From Ectocarpus siliculosus (taxonomy: Eukaryota; Sar; Phaeophyceae; Ectocarpales; Ectocarpaceae): a stretch of DNA of 22,418 nt. The stretch covers positions 200,934-223,351 of the forward strand of contig FN649758.1 of the NCBI GenBank assembly GCA_000310025.1, written 5' to 3'. Position 1 is the stretch's first letter. Every line of letters starts with the position of its first letter. Under the pieces are notes generated by a model that was given only the letters and a program-made list of their open reading frames with translations, made no database searches and had not been told where the DNA came from. The position numbers were made by a program, and so were the translations under genes. Shown here one piece after another: positions 1-8,282 of this stretch.

Positions 1-335
1 CTTGGGGGAGGCCCTGAACCCGTTGAAAAAAAAAGGCCACCGGGGGTTTTTGGGGGCCGGTTTTTAACCCGGGCGGAAGTTTTCCCCGGGCCCCACCCCC
101 CCCTTGTTCCAGAAAGGAGGAGCCCCTTCGTTGGCCCCCCTCCCCCGGAGCCGCCCCCCCCCCTGGCTCCATCCCCGGGAGAGGCTCCCGCGGGAGAAAC
201 CCCTTAAGGGGGTGGACCCCCGCGGCCCACGGGGTCAGAAAGGAGGGGCCCTGGGGGTGGAGGAAGCTTCTTTTTCCTCTTGGGACAGGGGGGACGGTTG
301 CTCCCTTTAGGGAAAAGGAAAAGGGGGGGGGGGGG
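1..335. other. Low-quality G/C homopolymer contig end
   Basis: The stretch is dominated by runs of G, C and A of 5-18 bases, including a G run at about 323-340, and it changes abruptly to ordinary sequence after about position 340. No splice signal, codon pattern or repeat family is visible. The matching G/C noise at the other end of the window suggests uncorrected read ends rather than biology. Open frames here should not be treated as genes. Confidence 0.75.
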
Positions 336-654
336 GGGGTAGCTGTGAAGTAAGGCGGCGGGTCTTCTCCTAGGGACCGGACCGGAGTCTGATGAAAGTG
401 CGTGTGTTTCGACCCGTCGTTTTATCCTGGACGCCAGTTTGTTGTATGCATACACCGCTCGGTATGCTTTTTTCGGGAGGCATCAGCTGGGGTCACACGG
501 GAGGTACATACTGTGTAGTTTCTACACCTTGTGTGCGGTGCTCGCCTTGATGCTTATCCCGAGAAGGATGTACAACCAACATGTATATTTCGACTAAATG
601 TGCACGACGTCGAACAACAGCAGCACGTGATCTTTCTGCTTGCGCCCATCTCAC
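336..654. other. No supported feature
   Basis: Ordinary-complexity sequence downstream (minus-strand sense) of the last candidate exon of the unknown minus-strand gene. It could hold the 3' exons or 3' UTR of that gene, but I see no exon with both a convincing acceptor and a protein-like frame. Confidence 0.4.
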
Positions 655-1792
655 CGGGTTGCGAAAACGACCGTTGTTGTTGGTTTGCCTGCTTTGTTGC
701 TCTAGCGAACCCTTCCGCCTGGCCAAAACCAGCATGACACACATAACCACACACGTGCCATGTCAAACAGGCTAAAGCTTCACCAACTGTCAGTCCGAAT
801 ACACGCAAACACCCCCCCCCAGCCCTACCCGGTATATTACACAGCAGTATAAGGTGCAAGCAACCCCGCACAGTGGCAAAAAGAAAAAAGTCTACCAGTT
901 GGGGTGGTGGTTGCGTGCCACGAGCAGGAAATTCTCACCTTGGACGGGAGGCAGTGGTGCACATCCACGTAGTCGAGAAAGTGCTGCCGGAGGAACGTGT
1001 GCATCTCGCGAATGCTGTAGTTGAGCTCTGTCGCCTGTAGGGTGTGAGCAGTGGGATAAAAGGAGTAGAAAAGGAAGAGGCAAGCCTGATTAGGGCCCAT
1101 TGTACGTATGCATAGACTACAGTACTGTACAAATAGTACATCCGACAACGGCAGCGTGTGTTGGCCTGTTGGTTTTGATATGCAAAGCAGCAGTAGGAGA
1201 AGTCATAGGATAGGGCCGATTGTTATTGTCTACACTTGACAAAGAAGCGCGTGTTTGCTTTTGTTGAACAAGGAACTATGCAGCACCGCTCTTGACGCCG
1301 TCAAGCCTGTGGATCGAGGATGGGTGATAGGGCCATATTGTACGTCGTCGAGACTGCTGCTGTTCGTGGGCAGAGAAGAGAGGTTGTGGACGCTCTCAGC
1401 AACAAGTCGCCAGTTCTACTTCTATACTTCGATGATGCATCTGCGCCACGCTGCAGCATTTCACCACGAGATACGTACGATTTCGCAAGCAAGTTCTGCT
1501 ACACACTGACAAACAAAAGCCAGGTATATATGTCTCGCCTTTCGACAGCAAACGCAAACTTGCGGTATGTGTACGCGGATAGTCAATACCCCACCGCCTC
1601 CGCTGCTGTGGCCATGTACACTGGTGAAAACGATTTCATGGGTTCCGTTCTACAGCCTCTGCCACCAACCTGTTGCATGAACGGCGTTAGGGGTGTTCGC
1701 CATCGCGACCCAACCAAGGCCTCAGCGGCTGAAGAGTAGCCACCCCCTCGCCCTCCGGCGCCCCCCCTCGGTGCTGCTACACCGGCCTCCTC

Positions 1793-1829
<37 letters not shown>

Positions 1830-2133
1830 ACGGTTGCTGCGGAAGACCGTTGCTGCCTGACAACTGCAAACCATTCCTTCGTTAGGTCCAACATCTTCAG
1901 CTCATTAGTCGGCAGTGGAGAAGCGTCACCACTGGATCAAGCAGCGCCACGCCGATCGTGCGGCACGTGTCTAGCAGCACAGACAGCGGCTCTGCTCTGT
2001 CAATGCTGTGCCGCAACAGCTCTAGGGGCTCCGTGATATGCAGGTGTAGAAAAGGCACCCCCCGTATCTCCTGCTTCCGAGCAGGAACATCTGTCCTCCA
2101 CCTCCCGCACATTTGGGCAGCCGGAGACCCAGA

Positions 2134-2172
<39 letters not shown>

Positions 2173-2704
2173 AGAGAGAGCATGGCTTTGCGCGTGGTGC
2201 GCACGCGCGGGATTGAGGCTCCTTACGCCAAGGATCAAATCTCGGCGTTCGTCCTCCACCCCATCATATCCGTGGTGAGTTTTTCGGGTTCGTTCTCGAA
2301 CATCTACGAAGAACATGGCCTCCTGCACGAAGCAGCAGTGAATGTTGTTGTTGTTGCTGGCGGTGTCATGTGTCATGTACTTGACGAATCACCCGGTAAC
2401 ACCGAGCGCGCGCAGCGGGTAAGCATGCGTTTTGTTTGTTGCTTGGTCGGGGCGGTTTGCACCAGGTGGCCATGAAGTGCGGGCATGGCTATAGATAGGT
2501 AGCCGAGCAGCAGTTGCACCCCAAACTCTCGCCGCTGATTGATTGGAAGGTTTACACAAGCGATTGCGGCGTGATTCCGAGTTCCAGCATATAGTCATAT
2601 AGTCGCTGCCGGAGGCACCGACGACCAACAGCGGGAGAGCAGCAGCAGCGTCTTCCTTTCTCGTTGTGTCAACAAGTTCGAGTGGCGTGTGAGACACCAG
2701 AGTT

Positions 2705-2748
<44 letters not shown>

Positions 2749-3618
2749 CTTCACATGAAACTCGTGTCCGTTGCTAATCCCAAAATCTAGCGAAGACGCT
2801 GTCCGTGGGTCACAAAAATGCTAGAGCCAGCAGAAGATCCAAAGAACACGCAAACTAGCAAGAAAAGGGTAGAACAAGGTCACGTTCTGAACATACTGAT
2901 CCATGTCCTTGCGAAGGAAACGCATGATGATGTTGCGGTTGCGCTGATGCTGGATGGCCGCGTAATTTTCGCGCGCGTGCCGCTCCACCGCGGCGATGGC
3001 CACACTGAAGGCCCGTTCAACGCGATCCACCCGGTTCCGAGATGCCGCCGCCGCCGCCGCGTCGTCGGCCATCCCCCGCCGGGCGATGGTCACGAACGCC
3101 CCCGCCATCAGAGCCAGGTGCATCGCAACCGGCAGGGTACCACCGGCGGCCCCCCGGGGTCTGAAGGCCGCGGGGTCGAAGTTGTGGAAGTGTAACAGAC
3201 TGCCGTCGGCCACGTCGTCCGTCACCTCGATGCACAAGCCCGAAGAGGTACACCTACATCCCTGCAGCACGGTTGCGTGCCCAAAAACTGAACTACCCGT
3301 CCACACACTACATTCGACTACAGCAGCATCACCCCCCCTGTCCTACACTGTACCAAAATGAATGTCGACTACAGCGTACAGCTGTCTGAAGTGCTGTCAG
3401 AATGCGACATACAGTGAAAAAGAACAACCAACCAAAGCCACCATTGCAATTGACAATCACCGAATCTACCCCTGATCATCTGTGTTGGACACAGCAGTGT
3501 AAATAATCGACACTGATTAGGAATCGTTCCACATTGAAGGGTTCTTCCACGACTTGTCCACGATGCAGGTACACAATAAAGGCACCCGGGCTATCCGCGC
3601 CATCTCTGCCGCGTCTCT
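655..3618 (-). CDS. Unidentified multi-exon protein gene, both ends uncertain
   Basis: I do not recognise the family. Proposed exons in transcript order are 3618-3514, 3261-2884, 2322-2227, 2070-1930, 1034-939 and 718-655. The four from 3261 to 939 all begin and end in phase 0 (126, 32, 47 and 32 codons), which is unlikely by chance. The best-supported are 2322-2227 (acceptor GTGCAG, donor GTAAGG), 1034-939 (acceptor CCTACAG, donor GTGAGA) and 2070-1930 (acceptor after a TC-rich tract). The 126-codon exon encodes a helical stretch ending in a charged segment containing NIIMRFLRKDMDQYV, but its donor (GTGACC) is weak. Exon 1034-939 contains REMHTFLRQHFLDYV. The pieces read as a soluble, helical protein with no signal peptide or membrane segment. 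The 5' exon 3618-3514 and the 3' exon 718-655 are less certain. No function is proposed. Exons between 1930 and 1034 may have been missed. Confidence 0.5.
1035..1929. other. Probable intron of the minus-strand gene, with a CTG tract
   Basis: This lies between two supported minus-strand exons. It holds a CTG/CAG triplet tract at about 1793-1830 and open frames on both strands. The plus-strand frame at 1320-1739 looks protein-like but has no splice or homology support. A small missed exon is possible, because a CAACAG acceptor-like site faces the minus-strand frame near 1670. Confidence 0.4.
2138..2178. repeat. GA/TC microsatellite
   Basis: A nearly pure GA dinucleotide tract on the plus strand. 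On the minus strand it is a TC tract about 70 bases upstream of the proposed acceptor at 2071, where it could act as an extended polypyrimidine tract for the unidentified gene. Confidence 0.85.
2706..2749. repeat. GTT/AAC microsatellite
   Basis: About fourteen tandem GTT triplets in the probable intron between minus-strand exons 3261-2884 and 2322-2227. Its antisense gives the polythreonine of a spurious open frame. Confidence 0.9.
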
Positions 3619-3732
3619 CTACAAAACCAGTGACGTCATCACATACACACCAATGTTCAGAAAAAAAAACGGAAAACATTTGACAACACAAAATGTTCGT
3701 CCGTGCGTCACGGTTCGATGTCGTCCGTGTGC

Positions 3733-3836
3733 TCCGGCGCCGCTGCTCGATGCCGCTGCTCCGGTGCCGCTGCTCCGGCGCCGCTGCTCCGGTGTCGCTG
3801 CTCCGGTGTCGCTGCTCCGGTGTCGCTGCGGCCAGT
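3733..3836. repeat. 14-bp minisatellite
   Basis: Five consecutive 14-base units of the form GCTGCTCCGGYGYC lie at about 3762-3831, preceded by degenerate related sequence. Because 14 is not a multiple of three, the repeat passes through all frames and yields long spurious open frames rich in Pro-Glu-Gln-Arg-His on the minus strand. It is most likely intronic for the unidentified minus-strand gene. Confidence 0.85.
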
Positions 3837-3991
3837 CCTAGCACGACCAAAATCGACCCGCTCCGTCCGTACACGCTCTCGTTGCTGTCCTTCCCAGTCG
3901 GGTCCTCGCTTTCTCCCTCGTTGCACTTAGGGTTCTTGGTTTGACAATTCTCGCGCCGAAGGGTCAACCAGCCCACTCAGCTCGTCACCAC

Positions 3992-4487
3992 CTGTTCCCT
4001 CCTCCCCTTTGATGGCGAAGCCAGGTTACTGAGACAGTACAGCTCCCTCTAGCAAACCTAGGGCCGTGTACATAGTGCCCGTCCACCTTTCTGATGGCGT
4101 CTGCCTCCGCGCACAAAACTGAGATGGACATTGTTATCTACACCGACGGCCATGAGGCCCGCGCATCTGCATTTTTGTACCTGACGCACCAGTGCCGACC
4201 CAACTCTACCATTACGCACGCCTCGCGGCGGGTGCGCCGCAGCAAGAAGGTATCGGTCCCTTGAGGGTGAGTCTAGCCATGCACGCTAGAAAGACCCCTC
4301 CCCTTGCTATGGGCCATGCCTATGCAAAAGCCTTGCCGAGGCAGTGAGGGGAAGAAGGAAGTGAGTGCGTTCGCTTTTTGCCTCTACTGGTCCGATCGCC
4401 CAAGCCAGCATGTAGATATGCATATGTAGGCTTGGCTCACCTGCTCTTCGATAATCTGTTCAATTGTTTGGGAACATGCACGGCCAT
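3992..4487 (-). CDS. Candidate 5' exons of the minus-strand gene
   Basis: A possible start exon runs from an ATG at 4487 to 4441 (15 codons plus two bases, beginning MAVHVPKQLNRLSKS) and ends in CAG followed by a good GTGAGC donor. It joins in phase to a small segment 4028-3992 with acceptor GTCTCAG and donor GTGGTG, adding a basic, serine-rich peptide that ends phase 0. Together they would be the N-terminus of the unidentified gene at 655-3618. The evidence is only splice-site quality and phase agreement. There is no homology, and other starts upstream are possible. Confidence 0.25.
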
Positions 4488-5149
4488 CTCAGCACAACGG
4501 GTAACGGCAGAGGCGGTTTTTTAGTGGTGGAGCCCCGCCGGCGGTAGTGGGACACAATTTTTTGTACTAGAAAGAAGCTGGGGTCTTGGTTGCCGTTGGC
4601 GATGGGACTCATTTGAAAAGAGGGACGGGAGGCGCACGCACCACCTGCGATCTTGGCAACGCACACAGAGAAAGAGGCATGTGTGGGACCTGGAAGCAAC
4701 GCGTCCGCGCGCTGCTGCTGTTCGCGGCACAGCCGTATAGCAAGAAGCAGCAGCGACAGAACAGCTAGCGGCAGAAAAAGGCGACAACATGATCATGACG
4801 ACGGCAGAGACGCAACCCAACGCACAACAACGAGAGTGGTAGGCAGGCACCTTGAAGCAGTGGCAATGTACTCGTAAGGTTACCTTTAGCAACTGCTGCT
4901 GTGTTGTGTAGGTCATGTGGTGCGGAGCGACTTGGTGAGACAGAGATCAGATCAGAGATGATGCTCTAATATGTTGCCGTTTGAGAATTCCTGTATGTAC
5001 AGCAGCAGCAGCAGCAGCGAAGGCGGGATCTTTCACTGCACATGTCGTCATCACAGGCGCGGGTCTCAGGAGGGGTGCTGACGACTTGGTCGAAAGCAAT
5101 GGTTGACGGGAATTTTCCATAGGAAACTTCCTGGCTACACCTCCAGAGC
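4488..5149. other. Non-coding interval, no supported gene
   Basis: It contains a short CAG tract at about 5000-5020 and minus-strand open frames without paired splice sites. It would be upstream of the proposed start at 4487. No TATA or other promoter element can be assigned with confidence. Confidence 0.4.
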
Positions 5150-5577
5150 TACAGTATATATAGCCCGAGTGGGGAGGACGGTGGAAAATATACCCCGATG
5201 GACAAACCGCGTACTTTGAAAACTAATGGTTGGTGGTTCGAACCCGGTGCGTGCGCTGTACGTTTTTTTATCACGGCTCAAAGATAGGATATGTCGCTAA
5301 CCCTAACGCTAACCCCAACCCCAACAACCCAACCGACCCCACCCAAACCTATGGCATACAGCAGTATATAGCCCGAGAATACACTGGTTGGTGGGTGGGG
5401 AGGACGGCGGAAAAATACACCCCGATTGACAAACCGCGTACTTTCGAAACTACTTGTTGGTGGTTCGAACCCGGTGCGTGCGCTGTACGTTTTTTTATCA
5501 CGGCTTAAAGCTAGGATATAGGGTTATATCGCTGACCCTCACCCCAACAACCCAACCGACCCGACCCAATCCTATGG
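5150..5577 (+). repeat. Tandem pair of SINE-like units with Pol III box-like motifs
   Basis: Two direct copies of a unit of about 210-227 bases, roughly 5150-5355 and 5357-5577. Each starts near AGTATATA, then TAGCCCGAG, a conserved GGGGAGGACGG block, GGTTCGAACCCGG, and a tail rich in CCCAACC. The string TAGCCCGAGTGG at 5161-5172 resembles a tRNA A box. GGTTCGAACCC at 5235-5245, and again 227 bases later at 5462-5472, matches the tRNA B box. That order and spacing is what a tRNA-derived SINE head shows. The second copy has an insertion after its A-box-like part. No intact tRNA cloverleaf is evident. SINE identity is inference. Confidence 0.6.
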
Positions 5578-5587
5578 CATTGGAAAG

Positions 5588-5805
5588 TGCTAGGTCACTG
5601 TACCAAGCAAGCCTAGGCCGCGGCAAGCCGCGGCAACGCTAGGTTGCTGCACGGTGAAAAAGCTAGGTTGCTGCACCGTTTGTGTTCTAGGCTGCAGCTG
5701 TCCCGTATAGTCTAAGCCGCGGCGCAGGAGGGGGTAAGGGCCAGGTTGTTGTGCACTATCAACGCTAGGTTGATGTACGGTGAAAAGCTAGGTTGCCGTG
5801 CAGGG
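5588..5805 (+). repeat. Cluster of short GCTAGGTTGC repeats
   Basis: A core close to GCTAGGTTGCTGCACGGTGA recurs at least five times in about 220 bases, with variants AGGTCACTGTAC, AGGTTGTTGTGCAC and AGGTTGATGTACGG. CCGCGGC is interspersed. The spacing is irregular, so this is not a simple tandem array or a CRISPR. It directly follows the tandem SINE-like pair and may be part of the same compound element. Confidence 0.65.
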
Positions 5806-6345
5806 CTGCACCTACCCAAGGAATGTTCCAAGAAATGGTATCCCGACATGGAGACCACCGCTTTCGACCAAGTCGTCAGCGCTACTGGGTCTCAGGGCAC
5901 CCACCACCTCTCTCTTACATGTTCGTTGCTCGAATCAACGCTGGTGCTGTTGCACTTGGCTGCCGCTGGCCTCCTTTCCTTTCAGACGATGTCGTGCTTG
6001 CTTGTGTTGACACGCCTACACATAGGCACAGGATTTGACGTTGACATCCTATAGCAGTGCTGACTTGTGCGCTGCGAAACAGCACCGAGAGGAGGCAACA
6101 GAAGGGGGCAGTCATCCACAGCGCAGGCAGATGTAGGTGATCTCCTGCTCACTCCGCACCAACTGCCGCAACCCGCTTGTGAATCGACGTCGTGATCGTC
6201 GAGACATACAGGTGTTTCTCGCGAAAGAAAAACTGAACCTTCTTCTTTCATTACTTTTTTCTTCTTTGTTTCTTCTTTTTTGCCAGACGCCGCCATTAAA
6301 AAATCGCCCGAAAGCACCCCCCTTGTGGCAGTGCATGATCACATC
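5806..6345. other. Unresolved coding potential on both strands
   Basis: On the plus strand, a segment 6138-6212 lies between a GATGTAG acceptor-like site and ACAG|GTGTTT. It is followed by a long T/C tract and TTTGCCAG at about 6239-6287, with a short open end to about 6355. On the minus strand, a frame across the same segment ends in a protein-like tail containing REKHLYVSTITTSIHKRV before a TGA. I cannot decide between them, and no family is recognised. Confidence 0.25.
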
Positions 6346-6399
6346 GCGTAGGTGACATGATGTAAGATATTACACCCCCTGGACCGATTTTCGAAGCTC
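6346..6399. repeat. Partial copy (single arm) of the foldback element
   Basis: The stretch 6362-6399, with core ACACCCCCTGGACCGATTTT, matches one arm of the inverted-repeat element at 6861-7063. Weaker similarity extends upstream to about 6346. No partner arm is visible nearby, so this is a truncated or solo arm. Confidence 0.75.
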
Positions 6400-6504
6400 A
6401 AAAAATGGTCCCGGCACCGCGCCCCCCTACAATACATGGCTCGCTTCTGCCGTAGATATGCATATCATAGGAAGACACACGGTTACTTGCAAGAGCTTCA
6501 GCTG

Positions 6505-6708
6505 CAGAACGCGCCACCACTCAGGAACCCAGGAGTGAGTTAAGAAATTGAGCCGTTAAAAAATCAAAGCTTAAGAACTTGAGCACCATTCGTGAGCTCC
6601 GTTGAGAACCCCTATACTAAAGCCTATATTCGTAGCATGACCCTAGGAATACGGTAAGAACCCCAGCCTTGGCAAAAACAAGAGGTTCTTAAGCGGTGGC
6701 GCGTTCTG
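6505..6708. mobile_element. MITE-like element, family A, copy 1
   Basis: A 204-base element bounded by inverted repeats. The left end begins CAGAACGCGCCACCACT and the right end, read on the minus strand, begins CAGAACGCGCCACCGCTTAA. The interior is A/T-rich and carries no open frame for a transposase. A second copy of the family lies at 11957-12130 in the opposite orientation. Target-site duplications are not clear. Non-autonomous DNA transposon identity is inferred from the terminal inverted repeats, small size and recurrence. Confidence 0.75.
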
Positions 6709-6860
6709 TAAAGGGCGGATAACCAAATCCACCCACTTGAATTTGTTCTCCCTACTGTAGGCACCACGCTGTGTGTAGGGGGTGGGTTGTCATGTCGCAA
6801 CCATATTCAGGGCGTCAACCTTTCGGCATGTCGTGAGGGGCCACAACGGAGTACCATAGT
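6709..6860. other. Spacer between two inverted-repeat elements
   Basis: About 150 bases with no open frame, splice signal or repeat that I can assign. Confidence 0.4.
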
Positions 6861-7063
6861 TTGCATGAGATATCACACCCCCTGGACCGATTTTTGAAGC
6901 TCGATTTCTCCACGACGAAGAGGATGCCGAAATCAAAGGATATGTTTTGGGAAAGCTCTCGACGAGGCTGTTCCACCGCCACCATTTTCGGCGCCGTCAC
7001 TGCTTTTCTTGCCGAGAAATCGAGGTTCGAAAATCGGTCCAGGGGGTGTAATATCTTGTGCAA
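6861..7063. mobile_element. Foldback/MITE-like element, family B
   Basis: Left arm 6861-6910 and right arm 7014-7063 are 50-base inverted repeats differing at about five positions. Both contain ACACCCCCTGGACCGATTTT and end in CTCGATTTCTC at the inner side. Weaker symmetry continues outward to GTAC at 6851-6854 and 7068-7071. The inner 100 bases carry no transposase-like frame. The transcript would fold into a long hairpin. A solo arm of the same family lies at about 6346-6399. Confidence 0.8.
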
Positions 7064-7201
7064 CCTACGTACTTTTCGTTCCACATGTTCCTTTCCTCTC
7101 GTCGACCGTGAAGTGAATTTCGTGTGCGAAGACTGACTATTGATCGCTACATGTGTGCCCATCCACACTTGTTACCGCTGGGAGAAAATAATCCCGGTTA
7201 T

Positions 7202-7281
7202 CGTGGCTGCGCCGAGATTCGAAGCCACGTCCAAGCGTTAAAACGTTCGCGAGGCTGCCGACTGAACCACTCGCGCGACCG
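7202..7281 (-). pseudogene. tRNA-like pseudogene or SINE head
   Basis: On the minus strand the segment starts GGTCGCGCGAGTGGTTCAG, close to the D-arm and A box of Ser/Leu-type tRNAs. It ends with GGCTTCGAATCTCGG, close to the T-arm and B box, at normal tRNA spacing. However, the base before the TTCGAAT loop is C rather than G, so the T-stem closing pair is lost, and the acceptor stem halves do not pair. It is therefore unlikely to be a working tRNA. It may be the 5' head of a tRNA-derived SINE. Confidence 0.55.
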
Positions 7282-7311
7282 TTTTGGGTTGAAGAGCGTT
7301 CTGGGGGTGGT

Positions 7312-7446
7312 ATGGCTATTGCGGTGTGTGTGGGTGCACTGTTTGGTCTTGTACTGATTGGAAAGGTTGGAAAATGGTGGTGTTCTTCCACGGGTGCTGG
7401 TTTCCATGGAACGCTCCTCTCTGTTTTTCTCTTTTCCCGGGTGTAA
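7312..7446 (+). CDS. Possible small membrane ORF or 5' exon
   Basis: A 44-codon open frame starting MAIAVCVGALFGLVLIGK has one hydrophobic segment. A GTTGGA donor-like site follows the segment. It is upstream and in the same direction as the DHHC gene, which lacks its first membrane segment, so it could be a 5' exon of that gene or chance. There is no homology or phase evidence strong enough to join it. Confidence 0.15.
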   Translation: MAIAVCVGALFGLVLIGKVGKWWCSSTGAGFHGTLLSVFLFSRV

Positions 7447-8282
7447 ATTATCAAGCCTTTCACGCAGCAAGCGGTAGCAGCGTTCGTTGCGAACCTTGTT
7501 TTGAAACGTACGGGCTCGGTCTCACCATATGGTAGACGCGAGGCCACCCCACGATGCCTTGACAGTCGTGCGGGCGAAGGAAACCGACGGACAGGTGTGC
7601 GATCGATGCAGATTCTTTTTCGATCGATTTTCTCCACAACCAAGAGACTGCTGCAAAAATGCAATAAAGCGTGGTTTTGTAGCAACATCTCGTCGAGAGA
7701 TTTAATTCCTGACGCGGGTCGGTCCGTGTGACCACGGATAGCGGCTTCTGTACGTGTGAGCGCTGATTCAACTTGATGGGAAAAGAAAGAAAATGGGCTT
7801 GCTTAGCACAACGTCTGTGCCTGCGACCGCGTACGGTGTATGCTCCGGGTTTCCTGGGCTGTACCGACTAAAAGAACCCGCTGTTGATCTTTGCCGTCTG
7901 CGTGTCTCTTTCTCTCTGTTGATGCATTTTTATCATCTTGTATCCAGCCATCTTTCTGTTTGGTTCTGCTTGTCGCACTTACCTGCCTGTCTATCTAATG
8001 TTTCTAAGTTATCTCTTTCTTCCTTCTACGATTATCCACCCATCTACCTATCTGTCGCATCCACCCTGCCTATCTATCTAATATTTAAATGTCTCTCTCC
8101 GTCTCTCTAGAATATCTCTTTTTTCTCTCCACATCTTCCCTTTTCCTTCTCTCCTTCTCCCCTTCTCCTCGCGATCTTCTCTCTCTTCCTCTCTCAACGT
8201 CTCCACCCCTCCCTTCTCTCACGTCTCCCGCGCGCTCCTGTTCCACCCGCCGCCCCTACCACCGCCTCAATCCCCTCCGCAG
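7447..8282 (+). other. Intergenic or 5' intron with very long pyrimidine tract
   Basis: No exon is supported. From about 7890 to 8282 the plus strand is strongly C/T-rich, with TCTATCTA motifs and CTCTCTT blocks. It ends in CCGCAG at the acceptor of the first recognised DHHC exon. An ATG at about 7775 with a short frame and a possible GTGTAT donor could be the start of the gene, but this is weak. Confidence 0.45.

Noticed and set aside
1320-1739. 139-codon plus-strand open frame
   Set aside because: It reads somewhat protein-like but has no recognised family and no upstream exon. It overlaps the probable intron of a better-supported minus-strand gene.
3476-3976. 166-codon minus-strand open frame
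   Set aside because: Its middle is translation of the 14-base minisatellite, which opens all frames. Only the end at 3618-3514 was kept as a possible exon.
4089-4264. Plus-strand frame containing LYLTHQCRPNS, reminiscent of a SET-domain NHSCxPN motif
   Set aside because: The match is only a few residues, no other SET motif is present, and flanking exons were not found. The minus strand is equally open.
4460-4699. Minus-strand open frame with plausible peptide and an upstream CAG
   Set aside because: It runs into a stop without a convincing donor. The nearby ATG and donor at 4487-4441 use another frame.
5293-5335. Telomere-like CTAACCCTAACGCTAACCCC
   Set aside because: Only a few imperfect units, inside the SINE-like repeat, and degraded in the second copy. 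It is not a telomere or clear interstitial telomeric tract.
7137-7688. 183-codon minus-strand open frame
   Set aside because: It spans the tRNA-like relic and repeat sequence; no protein family or splice structure supports it.
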